Source: Pseudochelatococcus lubricantis
Lineage (GTDB): Bacteria; Pseudomonadota; Alphaproteobacteria; Rhizobiales; Beijerinckiaceae
Direction of reading: 5' to 3'
Length of the DNA stretch: 64,000 nt
Assembly: GCF_042432495.1 (NCBI RefSeq)
Contig: NZ_JBHLXC010000006.1
Span: forward strand, 558,001 to 622,000
In this document: one piece after another, positions 35,737 to 43,119 of the stretch
How the letters are laid out: every line of letters starts with the position of its first letter
How positions within the stretch are numbered: position 1 is the first letter of the stretch
Translations under genes and position numbers: made by a program
Notes under the pieces: model-generated
What the model was told of the DNA's origin: nothing
Databases searched by the model: none
What the model saw: only the letters and a program-made list of their open reading frames with translations

Positions 35737-36457
35737 CTGCGATCCGTATGGTTTCCAGTCTGATTTCCCGGTCGACCAGGCTGGCGACGTCTTCCGGATG
35801 ATGAAAGACGCCGATCATCGCCACGCCGGACGCCTTCAGTTCCGCCAGCCGCTCGACCAGCGCCCGCCGCGCGTCGCGGTCGAGCGAGGCGGTCGGCTCG
35901 TCGAGCAGCAGCAGACGCTGCGGCAGGATCAGGGCGCGGGCGAGATTGACCTTCTGCTGCTCGCCGCCTGAAAAGGTGGACGGATAGGCCGGCCAGAGCT
36001 GGGGCTTGACGCCGAAGGCGGTCAGCCATCGGCGCGCCTGCTCCAGCGCCTCGGCGTGGGGCGTGCCGGCGAGCCGCAGCGGCTCGGCGACGATCTCCTC
36101 GGCGGCCACGCGCGGGCGGGCATTGAGAAACTGCGTCACGAAGCCGATTTCGCGGCGGCGCAAGACGGCGATATCCACGTCGGCTGCCGCGGCGAGGTCG
36201 ATCACGCCTTCGCGCGTGTGATAGTAAGCATGGCCTGCACGCGGCAGATAGGAACGGTAGAGCGTGCGCAGCAGCGTCGACTTGCCGGCGCCGTTTTCAC
36301 CCGTGAGCAGGATGAACTCGCCCTCGTCGAGCCGGAAGCCGATGTTGTCGAAGGCAAACAGCGTGCGCTGCAGGTGGTGCATCTCGAACTGCTTGGAAAG
36401 CCCTTCGACGCGCAGCACCGGTGCGGGCGCGCGCGATGTGGAGGCGTGTATGTTCAT
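35711..36457 (-). CDS. phnL: PhnL-like ABC-type ATPase of the C-P lyase set
   Basis: A 248-residue ABC ATPase without a membrane partner. Walker A is LLTGENGAGKSTLLRTLY, the signature is FSGGEQQKVNLARALILP and Walker B LLLLDEPTASLDRDAR. PhnL is associated with the C-P lyase core complex and essential in E. coli, and its role is ATP-driven remodelling of that complex rather than transport. It sits 11 bases after phnK. The TGREVRS-like variation between PhnK and PhnL is clear enough to separate the two. Confidence 0.93.
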   Translation of the reverse strand: MNIHASTSRAPAPVLRVEGLSKQFEMHHLQRTLFAFDNIGFRLDEGEFILLTGENGAGKSTLLRTLYRSYLPRAGHAYYHTREGVIDLAAAADVDIAVLRRREIGFVTQFLNARPRVAAEEIVAEPLRLAGTPHAEALEQARRWLTAFGVKPQLWPAYPSTFSGGEQQKVNLARALILPQRLLLLDEPTASLDRDARRALVERLAELKASGVAMIGVFHHPEDVASLVDREIRLETIRIADGADDVAE

Positions 36458-36468
36458 GGCGTCCTCCT

Positions 36469-37311
36469 TCAGAGCTTCGCGTGCACGAGCTGTTGCGTAT
36501 ATTCATGCTGCGGATCCTGGAAGATCTGGTCCGCGAGCCCTTCCTCGACCACCTCCCCGCAGCGCATCACCATGACACGATCGGCCATTGTGCGTATGAC
36601 GCCGAGGTCGTGGGACACGAGAACCATGGTGATGGCGCGGTCGCGCTGCAGCCGTTTCAGCGTGTCGAGGACGAGCGCCTGCACGCTGACGTCGAGGCCG
36701 GTGGTCGGCTCGTCGAGCAGCAGCACCGCCGGTTCGAGCGCGATCGCCTTGGCGAGTTGCACACGCTGCTGCATGCCACCGGAGAGCGTATTCGGCCGCG
36801 CGTCCATGCGCGCGACCGGAAACTCCGATGCCTCCAGCGCTTCGCGCGCGCGTTGGCGCAGTTCGGCGAAGTTGCGATTCCCGGCGATCAGCAGACGTTC
36901 GGCGACATTGCCGCTGCTGGTGTGGCCCATTCTCAACCCGAGATGCGGATTCTGGTAGACGATGCCGATGTGAATCGCGCGCAGCATCCGCCTCTGGAAG
37001 CGGTCGAGGGTGAAGAGGTTGCGGCCCTCGGGACCCGCGGGTTCCCGGCCGGCAAGCGCCAGATGATAGGTGCCGGCGTCCGGCGTGTCCTCCAGATTCA
37101 TCATCCTGAGCAAGGTGGACTTGCCCGAACCGGATTCACCGACGATGCCGAGCACCTCACCCGGATAGACGGTGACATCGACGCCGGCGAGCGCCTGCAC
37201 GTCGCCGTAGCGACGCGCGACGCCACGCATCGTCAGGATCGGCCTGGCGAGCATCAGCCGCGGCGGCTGACGTTCGACGCCCGTCGGGGCAGCGACACCG
37301 GGAGCAGTCAT
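36469..37311 (-). CDS. phnK: PhnK-like ABC-type ATPase of the C-P lyase set
   Basis: A 280-residue ATPase; PhnK docks on PhnJ in the E. coli core complex. Walker A is IVGESGSGKSTLLRMMNLED, the signature LSGGMQQRVQLAKAIAL, Walker B VLLLDEPTTGLDVSVQ and the switch MVLVSHDLGV. Its start overlaps the phnJ stop by 4 bases. An N-terminal extension of about 25 residues before ILTMRGVARRYGD is longer than usual; a later start such as Met20 is possible. Confidence 0.92.
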   Translation of the reverse strand: MTAPGVAAPTGVERQPPRLMLARPILTMRGVARRYGDVQALAGVDVTVYPGEVLGIVGESGSGKSTLLRMMNLEDTPDAGTYHLALAGREPAGPEGRNLFTLDRFQRRMLRAIHIGIVYQNPHLGLRMGHTSSGNVAERLLIAGNRNFAELRQRAREALEASEFPVARMDARPNTLSGGMQQRVQLAKAIALEPAVLLLDEPTTGLDVSVQALVLDTLKRLQRDRAITMVLVSHDLGVIRTMADRVMVMRCGEVVEEGLADQIFQDPQHEYTQQLVHAKL

Positions 37312-38222
37312 CGAGCCATCCTTCCGTTCCTGTACCAGGTCTCACCGATCGAGACCGCCTCTCCTGCCGCCTTGCGGATATGCTTGATGCCGAAATGGCT
37401 GTCGGAGAGTTCGTAAAGCGAGGAGCCGTCTTCCTGCGGCAGTTCGTTCATGAAGAAGCCCCTGACGCCGCTGCGCCAGCAGGTCTTGTCCTGATGGTCC
37501 TCGACGCGATAGGGCACGTCGTCGAACACCAGCGGCTCGACGCTGGTATAAGGCGGTACGGCGTAGATGCGCTTCTCGCGCCCCGCCGAGAGAATCGTCA
37601 GGTGATCCGCCCGGTTCAGCTTCGGCACGTCCCAGCGCGGGATCGGCGAAGGGGTCATGACATGGCGGCCGTTAACCATGCTCGGATAGCTCGCGCCCTG
37701 CATGATCCTGCCCGACCTGACGAGCTGCTCGTACAGGATCAGCCACAGCTGGCCATAATCGGCGTCCGCATGCATCTCGCGGGCCACGGACATGTCCGGC
37801 TGGACGGGGCGCAGCGGCTCGGGGTTCGGCACCTGCAGCACGAGGATCTGGTCCTCGCGCAACTTTTCCTCGGGGATGCGGTGGCGCGACTGGATGAGCG
37901 TCGCCTGCGTCGTGTCCCCGGTTTCGACCGTCCCTCCGACGCGGCTCACGAATTTGCGGATGCTGCTGGCATTGACGGAATCGTCGGCGCCCTGATCGAT
38001 CACCTTGACGACCGCGTCCGGCTTCAGGAGCGTCAGCGTCACCTGCAGCCCGCCGGTTCCCCAACCGCGCGCGATCGGCACCTCGCGGCTGGCATAAGGC
38101 ACCTGATAGCCCGGTACCGCGATGGCCTTGAGGATGCGGCGGCGGATTTCCCGTTTCGCCGATTCGTCGAGAAAGCCGTAGCTGAAGGCGGACCACGGCC
38201 TGGTCAGTTCACTGAGTTTCAC
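37308..38222 (-). CDS. phnJ: PhnJ-like protein lacking the radical-SAM cysteines
   Basis: PhnJ of known C-P lyases is a radical-SAM enzyme: in E. coli Cys241, Cys244 and Cys266 hold the 4Fe-4S cluster, Cys272 is the thiyl site and Gly32 a radical relay. This 304-residue protein aligns well: VPGYQVPYASREVP (Gly38 = Gly32), WGTGGLQVTL, VIDQGADDSVNA, LIQSRHRIPE, PSPIPRWD, GREKRIYAVPPYTSVE. But the cysteine block reads TCWRSGV and YELSDSHFG, so only Cys248 remains; the others are Ser251, Leu272 and Gly278. It is the only cysteine in the protein. The start is a GTG overlapping the phnI stop. There is no frameshift or stop, and neighbours are coupled, so it looks selected rather than decayed. The known chemistry cannot run in it. 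Confidence 0.88.
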   Translation of the reverse strand: MKLSELTRPWSAFSYGFLDESAKREIRRRILKAIAVPGYQVPYASREVPIARGWGTGGLQVTLTLLKPDAVVKVIDQGADDSVNASSIRKFVSRVGGTVETGDTTQATLIQSRHRIPEEKLREDQILVLQVPNPEPLRPVQPDMSVAREMHADADYGQLWLILYEQLVRSGRIMQGASYPSMVNGRHVMTPSPIPRWDVPKLNRADHLTILSAGREKRIYAVPPYTSVEPLVFDDVPYRVEDHQDKTCWRSGVRGFFMNELPQEDGSSLYELSDSHFGIKHIRKAAGEAVSIGETWYRNGRMAR

Positions 38223-39313
38223 GGCACGGCCTCGTTCGTTTCGTGGCGACTTTCCTCTTCGGCGGCGATGGCGGCAGCCTGCTGCCGGTCCGCCTTGACG
38301 CGGCGCAACGCATCGAGGTGGGACTGGAAGGTGACGTAATGGGGAAGCTTGAAATGCACGCAGAAGCCGGAGCTTTCGACCGCTTCGGTGTGATAGAGGA
38401 TGAATTCCTCGTTCGAGGCCGGATGCGGATCGGGCTGGCCGGAAGCCAGGTCGAGCGTCGCGGCGGCGATCGTCTTCACCTCGTTCCAGCCGAAGGTGGC
38501 GGAAAATCCGAGCTGCAGGCTGCCGCCCGACTTGGAGACCACCTCCGTCTGGCTGACGCGCACACGCCCGGCGCTGAAGACGGTGCCGCACGGGTGGCGC
38601 ATCCTGACCGGAGCCTCGGCGAGACGCAATTCGTTGACAGTGGGATGCACCGCTCCATAGCCGCGCATGGTCGCATAGCCGAGCGCCAGCGTGCCGCCGG
38701 TGTCCGCGCGCGCCAGGCTTTGCAGCTTGTGGGCGCGGCTCACGGGAAAAAGCAGGGGCTCGCGGGTGATGTCCGGGATTTCGTCGGGCTCGACGGATTC
38801 GGCCGGATGGTCCGGAATTAGGTCCTGCGCCTTCTGCCACTCGGCGAGCGAGGGTTGGGTGGCCGGGGCGGGTTCAGCCGCCGGCTCCACGGGCGCGGGC
38901 CGATATTCCTCCCCGTTCAGCACGCCGACCTGCAGGAGGCGATGGGAGTAGTCGAGCGTCGGCCCAAGAATCTGCCCACCTGGAATATCCTTGAAGGCGG
39001 CGGAGATGCGCCGCACTGTGAAGAGGTCTGCCTGCCGGACGGGCTCGGCCACCGCAAGGCGCGGCTGCGTGGTGCGATAGGCGCGCAGGAGCAGAAGGGC
39101 CTCGTAGAGATCGCCGCCGGACTGGGCGAGCGCGAGCGCCGCGAGATCGGGCTCGTACAGCGATGCCTCGCCCATGAGACGGTCGACGAGATAGGGAAGG
39201 CCGTCGCGCACCGCCTCGACCCGTTCGCGGCTGATCGCGCCGATATCCGCGCGGTAGAGTCTCTCGGCCTGTTCGATGGCGCGCTCGCCGCCGCGGGTTG
39301 CCACATAGGCCAT
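38219..39313 (-). CDS. phnI: PhnI-like core subunit
   Basis: PhnI is the nucleosidase-like subunit that, with PhnG, PhnH and PhnL, exchanges the base of ATP for a phosphonate. This 364-residue protein keeps MAYVATRGGERAIEQAERLY, LLLLRAYRTTQPRLAVAEP, FKDIPGGQILGPTLDYSHRL and the C-terminal FCVHFKLPHYVTFQSHLD with the two zinc-site histidines. The middle part differs from E. coli: the RGYGLVFGxSERKAMAMA block is replaced by LQLGFSATFGWNEVKTIAAA. Its ATG shares one base with the phnH stop and phnJ overlaps its end by 4 bases. Confidence 0.9.
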   Translation of the reverse strand: MAYVATRGGERAIEQAERLYRADIGAISRERVEAVRDGLPYLVDRLMGEASLYEPDLAALALAQSGGDLYEALLLLRAYRTTQPRLAVAEPVRQADLFTVRRISAAFKDIPGGQILGPTLDYSHRLLQVGVLNGEEYRPAPVEPAAEPAPATQPSLAEWQKAQDLIPDHPAESVEPDEIPDITREPLLFPVSRAHKLQSLARADTGGTLALGYATMRGYGAVHPTVNELRLAEAPVRMRHPCGTVFSAGRVRVSQTEVVSKSGGSLQLGFSATFGWNEVKTIAAATLDLASGQPDPHPASNEEFILYHTEAVESSGFCVHFKLPHYVTFQSHLDALRRVKADRQQAAAIAAEEESRHETNEAVP

Positions 39314-39873
39314 TACAATACCTCGACTTTCGTGGAGCGGGGAATGCCGATCAGCCCGTCGCCGTCGACAAGATAGAGATCGAAGCCGAGCGGATAGCGG
39401 ATAGCGCTCTCGCGCATCGGCCAGAAAGAGGGATCGACGCCACCCGCTTGCAGCGTGATCGCTTCCCTGATGCCCGGCCCGGAAAGGCGCAGGCGCGGCC
39501 CCCGGCCGGCCGGCTCCTGGCCAAAATGCGCCGGCGCGAACAGCGTCGCCGCCTCGTCCGGATAGGAGAGCGTGCCGGCGCGCAGCCCCGCCAGTGCCGT
39601 CACGTCCTCCGGCGAGTCGGCAGGCGCAAAGACATAGTCGGCGTCAGCGAGGGAAACAGCCCGCGCGCCGGTTTCGGCAAGCCTTTCGGCCAGCGCCGCA
39701 TCATGCCTGACATGAAAGCTGCATTCACGGTCGATCAGGCTTTCGGCCAACGCCGCGAAACCGGCAAGCGGAAGACGCCGGATGAGGCCGGGCCGGGCAA
39801 GCGCCCACATCAGTTCCTCGAAAGCGGCGTTGGTGCGGCTTTCCGCGGCCGTCGGGAGAAGCTCAAGGCTCAT
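39313..39873 (-). CDS. phnH: PhnH-like core subunit
   Basis: A 186-residue subunit of the C-P lyase core; in E. coli PhnH is a PLP-fold dimer without PLP. Family marks are AAFEELMWALARPGLIRRLP, SLIDRECSFHV, YPDEAATLF and the late GPGIREAITLQ with PLGFDLYLVDGDGLIGIPRS. I place the start at 39873 (MSLELLPTAAES); it follows the phnG stop by 2 bases. Some divergence from typical PhnH, but order and motifs are clear. Confidence 0.88.
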   Translation of the reverse strand: MSLELLPTAAESRTNAAFEELMWALARPGLIRRLPLAGFAALAESLIDRECSFHVRHDAALAERLAETGARAVSLADADYVFAPADSPEDVTALAGLRAGTLSYPDEAATLFAPAHFGQEPAGRGPRLRLSGPGIREAITLQAGGVDPSFWPMRESAIRYPLGFDLYLVDGDGLIGIPRSTKVEVL

Positions 39874-39875
39874 GG

Positions 39876-40334
39876 TCAGAAGGTCTCCATCTCGACGCGC
39901 GTTGCCTCGACCTTGCGCAGCCTTTCGCGGTCGTCTTCCTGCTGACGGCGCCATTCGCCGTCGAGAAACACGGTTATGGCATCCGTCCGGTGTCCGGCCG
40001 CGATGGCGGCATCGAGGACGGCGATAGCCATGGCATGTTCGAGATCGCGGCCAGTAACGGCGCCATAGCCTTCAACGCCGCGTCCCGGCACACGGATATG
40101 GGCCTCCGCCACCAGCACCTCGCCGAGATGGAAAGCCGTGTTGCGGACCGTGTCGGTGAAAGGCAGCATCGCCAGCCCGGTGCGGTTGGCGAGCACGGAG
40201 ACCTCGCCGAGATCGGCGAGCACCTCTTCCGCGCAGGACTTGATGGCATCGGGCCGGCTGGCGGCGAAAATGCCGAGCGCCTCGCCATGCCGGTAGCGCC
40301 CGATGACCGGATCGCCGGCCCCTGGTTCAATCAT
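39876..40334 (-). CDS. phnG: PhnG-like core subunit
   Basis: A 152-residue homologue of PhnG, which forms the core with PhnH, PhnI and PhnJ. Recognisable pieces are NTAFHLGEVLVAEAHIRVPG and YGAVTGRDLEHAMAIAVLDA. The more usual RGRIGGTGxPFNLGE region is altered (TVRNTAFHLGE), so it belongs to a divergent branch. The ATG at 40334 has AAAGGA seven bases upstream; the frame is open further but without support. First gene of the phn run, with PhnF and Pho-type sites upstream. Confidence 0.85.
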   Translation of the reverse strand: MIEPGAGDPVIGRYRHGEALGIFAASRPDAIKSCAEEVLADLGEVSVLANRTGLAMLPFTDTVRNTAFHLGEVLVAEAHIRVPGRGVEGYGAVTGRDLEHAMAIAVLDAAIAAGHRTDAITVFLDGEWRRQQEDDRERLRKVEATRVEMETF

Positions 40335-40467
40335 TGCCTGTCCTTTCATGCGATTTCGTGTCGACATGCGTGATCGCGAAGCGGATACGTCCGCCCGGCC
40401 GGTCCGCCCGTCCACGGCCTGCCACTGTCCCCTCCCGGGGCGGCCTGAAATTTCTATGCCTGTCGCT

Positions 40468-40500
40468 ATCATTCGGATGAATCATTAAATCATTCGGATG
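40468..40500 (-). promoter_or_regulatory. Two PhnF-type operators upstream of phnG
   Basis: ATCATTCGGATG occurs twice as a direct repeat, at 40468-40479 and 40489-40500, 21 bases apart or two helical turns. The same word forms a perfect palindrome upstream of the importer operon and a weaker copy lies before the PhnF gene. The sites lie between the likely phnG promoter and its start, where a repressor would act. Confidence 0.65.
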
Positions 40501-40520
40501 TTTTTCGGTAGCAGTTTCGG

Positions 40521-40538
40521 GTGACAGTTATGTGTAAT
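40521..40538 (-). promoter_or_regulatory. Candidate Pho box of the phn operon
   Basis: Read on the minus strand, ATTACACATAACTGTCAC matches 14 of 18 positions of the classical PhoB box (two CTGTCAY repeats 11 bases apart); the second repeat is perfect and the first weak. Ten bases downstream TACCGA could be a -10 element. It would give phosphate-starvation control on top of PhnF. Confidence 0.4.
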
Positions 40539-40566
40539 TCGTCAGGAGAGAAGTCGCCGGCGTGCT

Positions 40567-41373
40567 TCAGGGGAATTGCCGCCGGCGCAGCCAGTCGGCG
40601 ATCGTCCGGCTGGCCGTCGACGCCGCCGAGGCCTCGTCGAGACCGTCGAGCAGCCCGAGGAGGAAGGCGGCGCTGAAGCGGTCGCCGGCGCCGATGGTGC
40701 TGACACCCGTCACCGCGGGCGCCGTCTCGACCTCGACTGTCCGGTGGCCGTCATGGAGGGCGATGCGGCGCGCCCCGTCGGTCAGCACCAGCATTTTCAG
40801 CCGCGGCCCGGCGATCGCGACGGCACGCTGCCACGCGGACGGCAGATCGGCGCCGGCGTCGGCGCGCGATGAGACGACATAGTCGACCGGCCGTGGCACG
40901 GCGGGCCCCAACGGCAATTGCGACACCGCAAGCGGAATGTCGCGGAGCGTCGCGACCAGCGCCTCGTCAAGCCGGAGCGCGTTGATATAGACGGCGTCCC
41001 CCATAAGCGGCCCGTTCGCCGAGAACAGCCTGGCGGAACGGTGGGCGGGGGCGAGAATCGTTCTTTCGCCGTCGGGTTCGAGCAGGATTTCCAGCGGCAC
41101 GGTCTCACCCGGCGTCATCGTCACGTGGCGCGTATCGAAGCCCGCCTCCTTCAGCGCCGCAAGCGCCGCAAGGCCCTTTTCGTCCTGCGCCAGGGACGTG
41201 ACCATGGTGACGGCCGCGCCGCGTTCGAGAAGCTGGCAACCGGTGTGGAAGCCACCGCCGCCGATCCGGATGCCGCGCGCCGAAAACCGCAGCCGCCGCC
41301 CCCGTGTCAGCGGTTCGTCGAGCTGCCAGATGCGGTCGTGATGGACCCCGCCTATGACGACGACCCGGTGCAT
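40567..41373 (-). CDS. PfkB family carbohydrate kinase
   Basis: A 268-residue ribokinase-fold sugar kinase. The N-terminal RVVVIGGVHHDRIWQLDEPL, the GGGGFHTGCQLLERGAAVTM sugar-site region and the C-terminal STIGAGDRFSAAFLLGLLDG, with the catalytic Asp of GAGD, define the family. It starts 8 bases after the permease stop and so belongs to the importer operon rather than to phnG-M, but the same PhnF-type sites govern both. It would phosphorylate a sugar or nucleoside-like product; ribose or a ribose-derived compound would suit the pathway (inference). Confidence 0.88.
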   Translation of the reverse strand: MHRVVVIGGVHHDRIWQLDEPLTRGRRLRFSARGIRIGGGGFHTGCQLLERGAAVTMVTSLAQDEKGLAALAALKEAGFDTRHVTMTPGETVPLEILLEPDGERTILAPAHRSARLFSANGPLMGDAVYINALRLDEALVATLRDIPLAVSQLPLGPAVPRPVDYVVSSRADAGADLPSAWQRAVAIAGPRLKMLVLTDGARRIALHDGHRTVEVETAPAVTGVSTIGAGDRFSAAFLLGLLDGLDEASAASTASRTIADWLRRRQFP

Positions 41374-41381
41374 CGCCCTGC

Positions 41382-42227
41382 CTATCGCTCGTCCGCGCCC
41401 GGTGCCAGCGCCTCGACGATGAAGCGCTGCGCGAGCAGAAAGATCAGCAGCACCGGCACCACCGAAAGCAGGCTGGTCGCCATCAGCGGCCCCCAGACCC
41501 GGTCGGCGCCCTCCAGATCGGCGAAAGCGGCTACGCCCGTGGTCAGCGTCTTCTTGAAGCGGTCTTCGAGAACGAGTTGGCCCCACAGATAGATGTTCCA
41601 TGCGCCCATGAATGAAATCACCGACAGCGCCGCAATAGCCGGCAGGACGTTCGGGATGCCGATTTCCGTGAACTGCCGCCACAGCCCGGCGCCATCCATG
41701 CGCGCCGCCTCGAACATGGAGGACGGCAACGACCGGAATGCCTGCCGCATGTAGAAGACATAGAAGCCGATATAGGGAATCGACGGCACGATCATGGCGC
41801 CGTAGGTGTCGAATGCCTGCAGTTTCACCACGGCGATATAGGTGGGAATGATGGCGAGCACCGTAGGAAAGGACATGGTTGCTATCACGAACCAGAACAG
41901 CGTCTGCCGACCCGGAAAGGACATCCGGCCGAAGGCGAAGCCGGCGGGAACGGCCAGAACGAGTTTCCCGACCGTGATCAGCGTGGCGGTGAGGATCGAG
42001 TTCCAGAGCCATGTCCAGATCGGATGGCGGCTTGCGGCCTCCGCGAAGTTCGCAAGCGTCGGCTCCTCAGGCCACAGCCGGATGGCGCGCGCGGTGATGA
42101 GGTCGTTCGGCGTGAAGGCCGCCGTGATCATCCACATCAGCGGGAAGACGGTCGCCAGACTTGTGATCAGCAACACGCCGTGGAGCACCGCCCGGTGAAA
42201 CGCACGGGAAAACAGGGCGGCGCTCAT
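41382..42227 (-). CDS. CUT1 sugar-type ABC permease (MalG/UgpE-like)
   Basis: A 281-residue permease with six hydrophobic segments, beginning MSAALFSRAFHRAVLHGVLL, with the EAA loop FEAARMDGAGLWRQFTEIGIPNVLPA (seen in pieces). Carbohydrate uptake class 1 members carry sugars, glycerol phosphate and related esters. The start overlaps the upstream permease stop by 4 bases. There is no ATPase gene in this operon. Confidence 0.92.
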   Translation of the reverse strand: MSAALFSRAFHRAVLHGVLLITSLATVFPLMWMITAAFTPNDLITARAIRLWPEEPTLANFAEAASRHPIWTWLWNSILTATLITVGKLVLAVPAGFAFGRMSFPGRQTLFWFVIATMSFPTVLAIIPTYIAVVKLQAFDTYGAMIVPSIPYIGFYVFYMRQAFRSLPSSMFEAARMDGAGLWRQFTEIGIPNVLPAIAALSVISFMGAWNIYLWGQLVLEDRFKKTLTTGVAAFADLEGADRVWGPLMATSLLSVVPVLLIFLLAQRFIVEALAPGADER

Positions 42228-43108
42228 CCGTAATGGACCTTGTTTTCGCCGAGACGGAACTGCAGCCAGGTGGCGACCAGCACGACAACGATGATGATGA
42301 CGGCGACCGCGCTCGCCTGTCCGAACTGGAAGAACTGCAACCCCTGCTGCCAGAGGAAATAAAGCAGGCTCGAACTCCGCCCCGCCGGACCGCCGTGGGT
42401 GAGCACATCGATGACGCCCACGATGTCGTCGAGGACATGGAACAGCGTCGTGACGCTGATAAAGAAGGCCGTGGGCGTCATCAGCGGCAGGCTGATCGTG
42501 AAGAAATGGCGGCCCGGACCGGCCCCGTCGAGCTGCGAAGCCTCGCGCAGCTCCGGCGGGATATTGGCGAGCGCCGCCAGCCACAGCAGCATGTTGAGGC
42601 CGAAGGTCTTCCAGAAGGTGACGAGACAGACGCACAGGAGCGCCAGATCCGGATCGGTGTGCCAGCGCGATTTCGGAAAGCCGAAATAGCCGAACAGTTC
42701 GTTGAACAGTCCGTTGACCGGATTCAGCATCCAGGACCACGCTACCCCGGCGACGGAATAGGCGACGATCGTCGGCAGGAACAGGCTGCCGCGATAGAAG
42801 CCCTGTAGCGGCGAACGGCGCACCGCATGGATCATCACCGCCAGAAGGAGCGGCAGCACGATCTGCGCCGGGATGAGGATGGCGCAATAGAGCAGCGTAT
42901 TCCAGGCCGACAGCCTGAAATCGACGCTACTGAACATCACCGCATAATTCCTCGTGCCGACGAAGCTGACGTCCGAGGAAAGCAGGTTCCAGTCGAGCAC
43001 GGACAGCACCGCGGACGCGATGAGCGGGCCATAGAGGAACACCGCGACGGACAATACGGCTGGCCCCACGAAGAAATAGGGGGCCAGCCTTCTCAGGCTG
43101 ATACGCAT
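42224..43108 (-). CDS. CUT1 sugar-type ABC permease (MalF/UgpA-like)
   Basis: A 294-residue permease starting MRISLRRLAPYFFVGPAVLS with SLFLPTIVAYSVAGVAWSWM and the EAA loop around LREASQLDGAGPGRHFFTIS. Its start follows the binding-protein stop by 11 bases and its stop overlaps the next permease. It would pair with that permease to form the channel. Confidence 0.92.
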   Translation of the reverse strand: MRISLRRLAPYFFVGPAVLSVAVFLYGPLIASAVLSVLDWNLLSSDVSFVGTRNYAVMFSSVDFRLSAWNTLLYCAILIPAQIVLPLLLAVMIHAVRRSPLQGFYRGSLFLPTIVAYSVAGVAWSWMLNPVNGLFNELFGYFGFPKSRWHTDPDLALLCVCLVTFWKTFGLNMLLWLAALANIPPELREASQLDGAGPGRHFFTISLPLMTPTAFFISVTTLFHVLDDIVGVIDVLTHGGPAGRSSSLLYFLWQQGLQFFQFGQASAVAVIIIVVVLVATWLQFRLGENKVHYG

Positions 43109-43119
43109 GGCCGGACCGA

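Noticed and set aside
37308..38222. Loss of PhnJ cysteines as a sequencing frameshift
   Set aside because: Conserved PhnJ sequence continues in the same frame on both sides of the cysteine block, and the other two frames there do not restore a CxxC or a CSDxxxC pattern.
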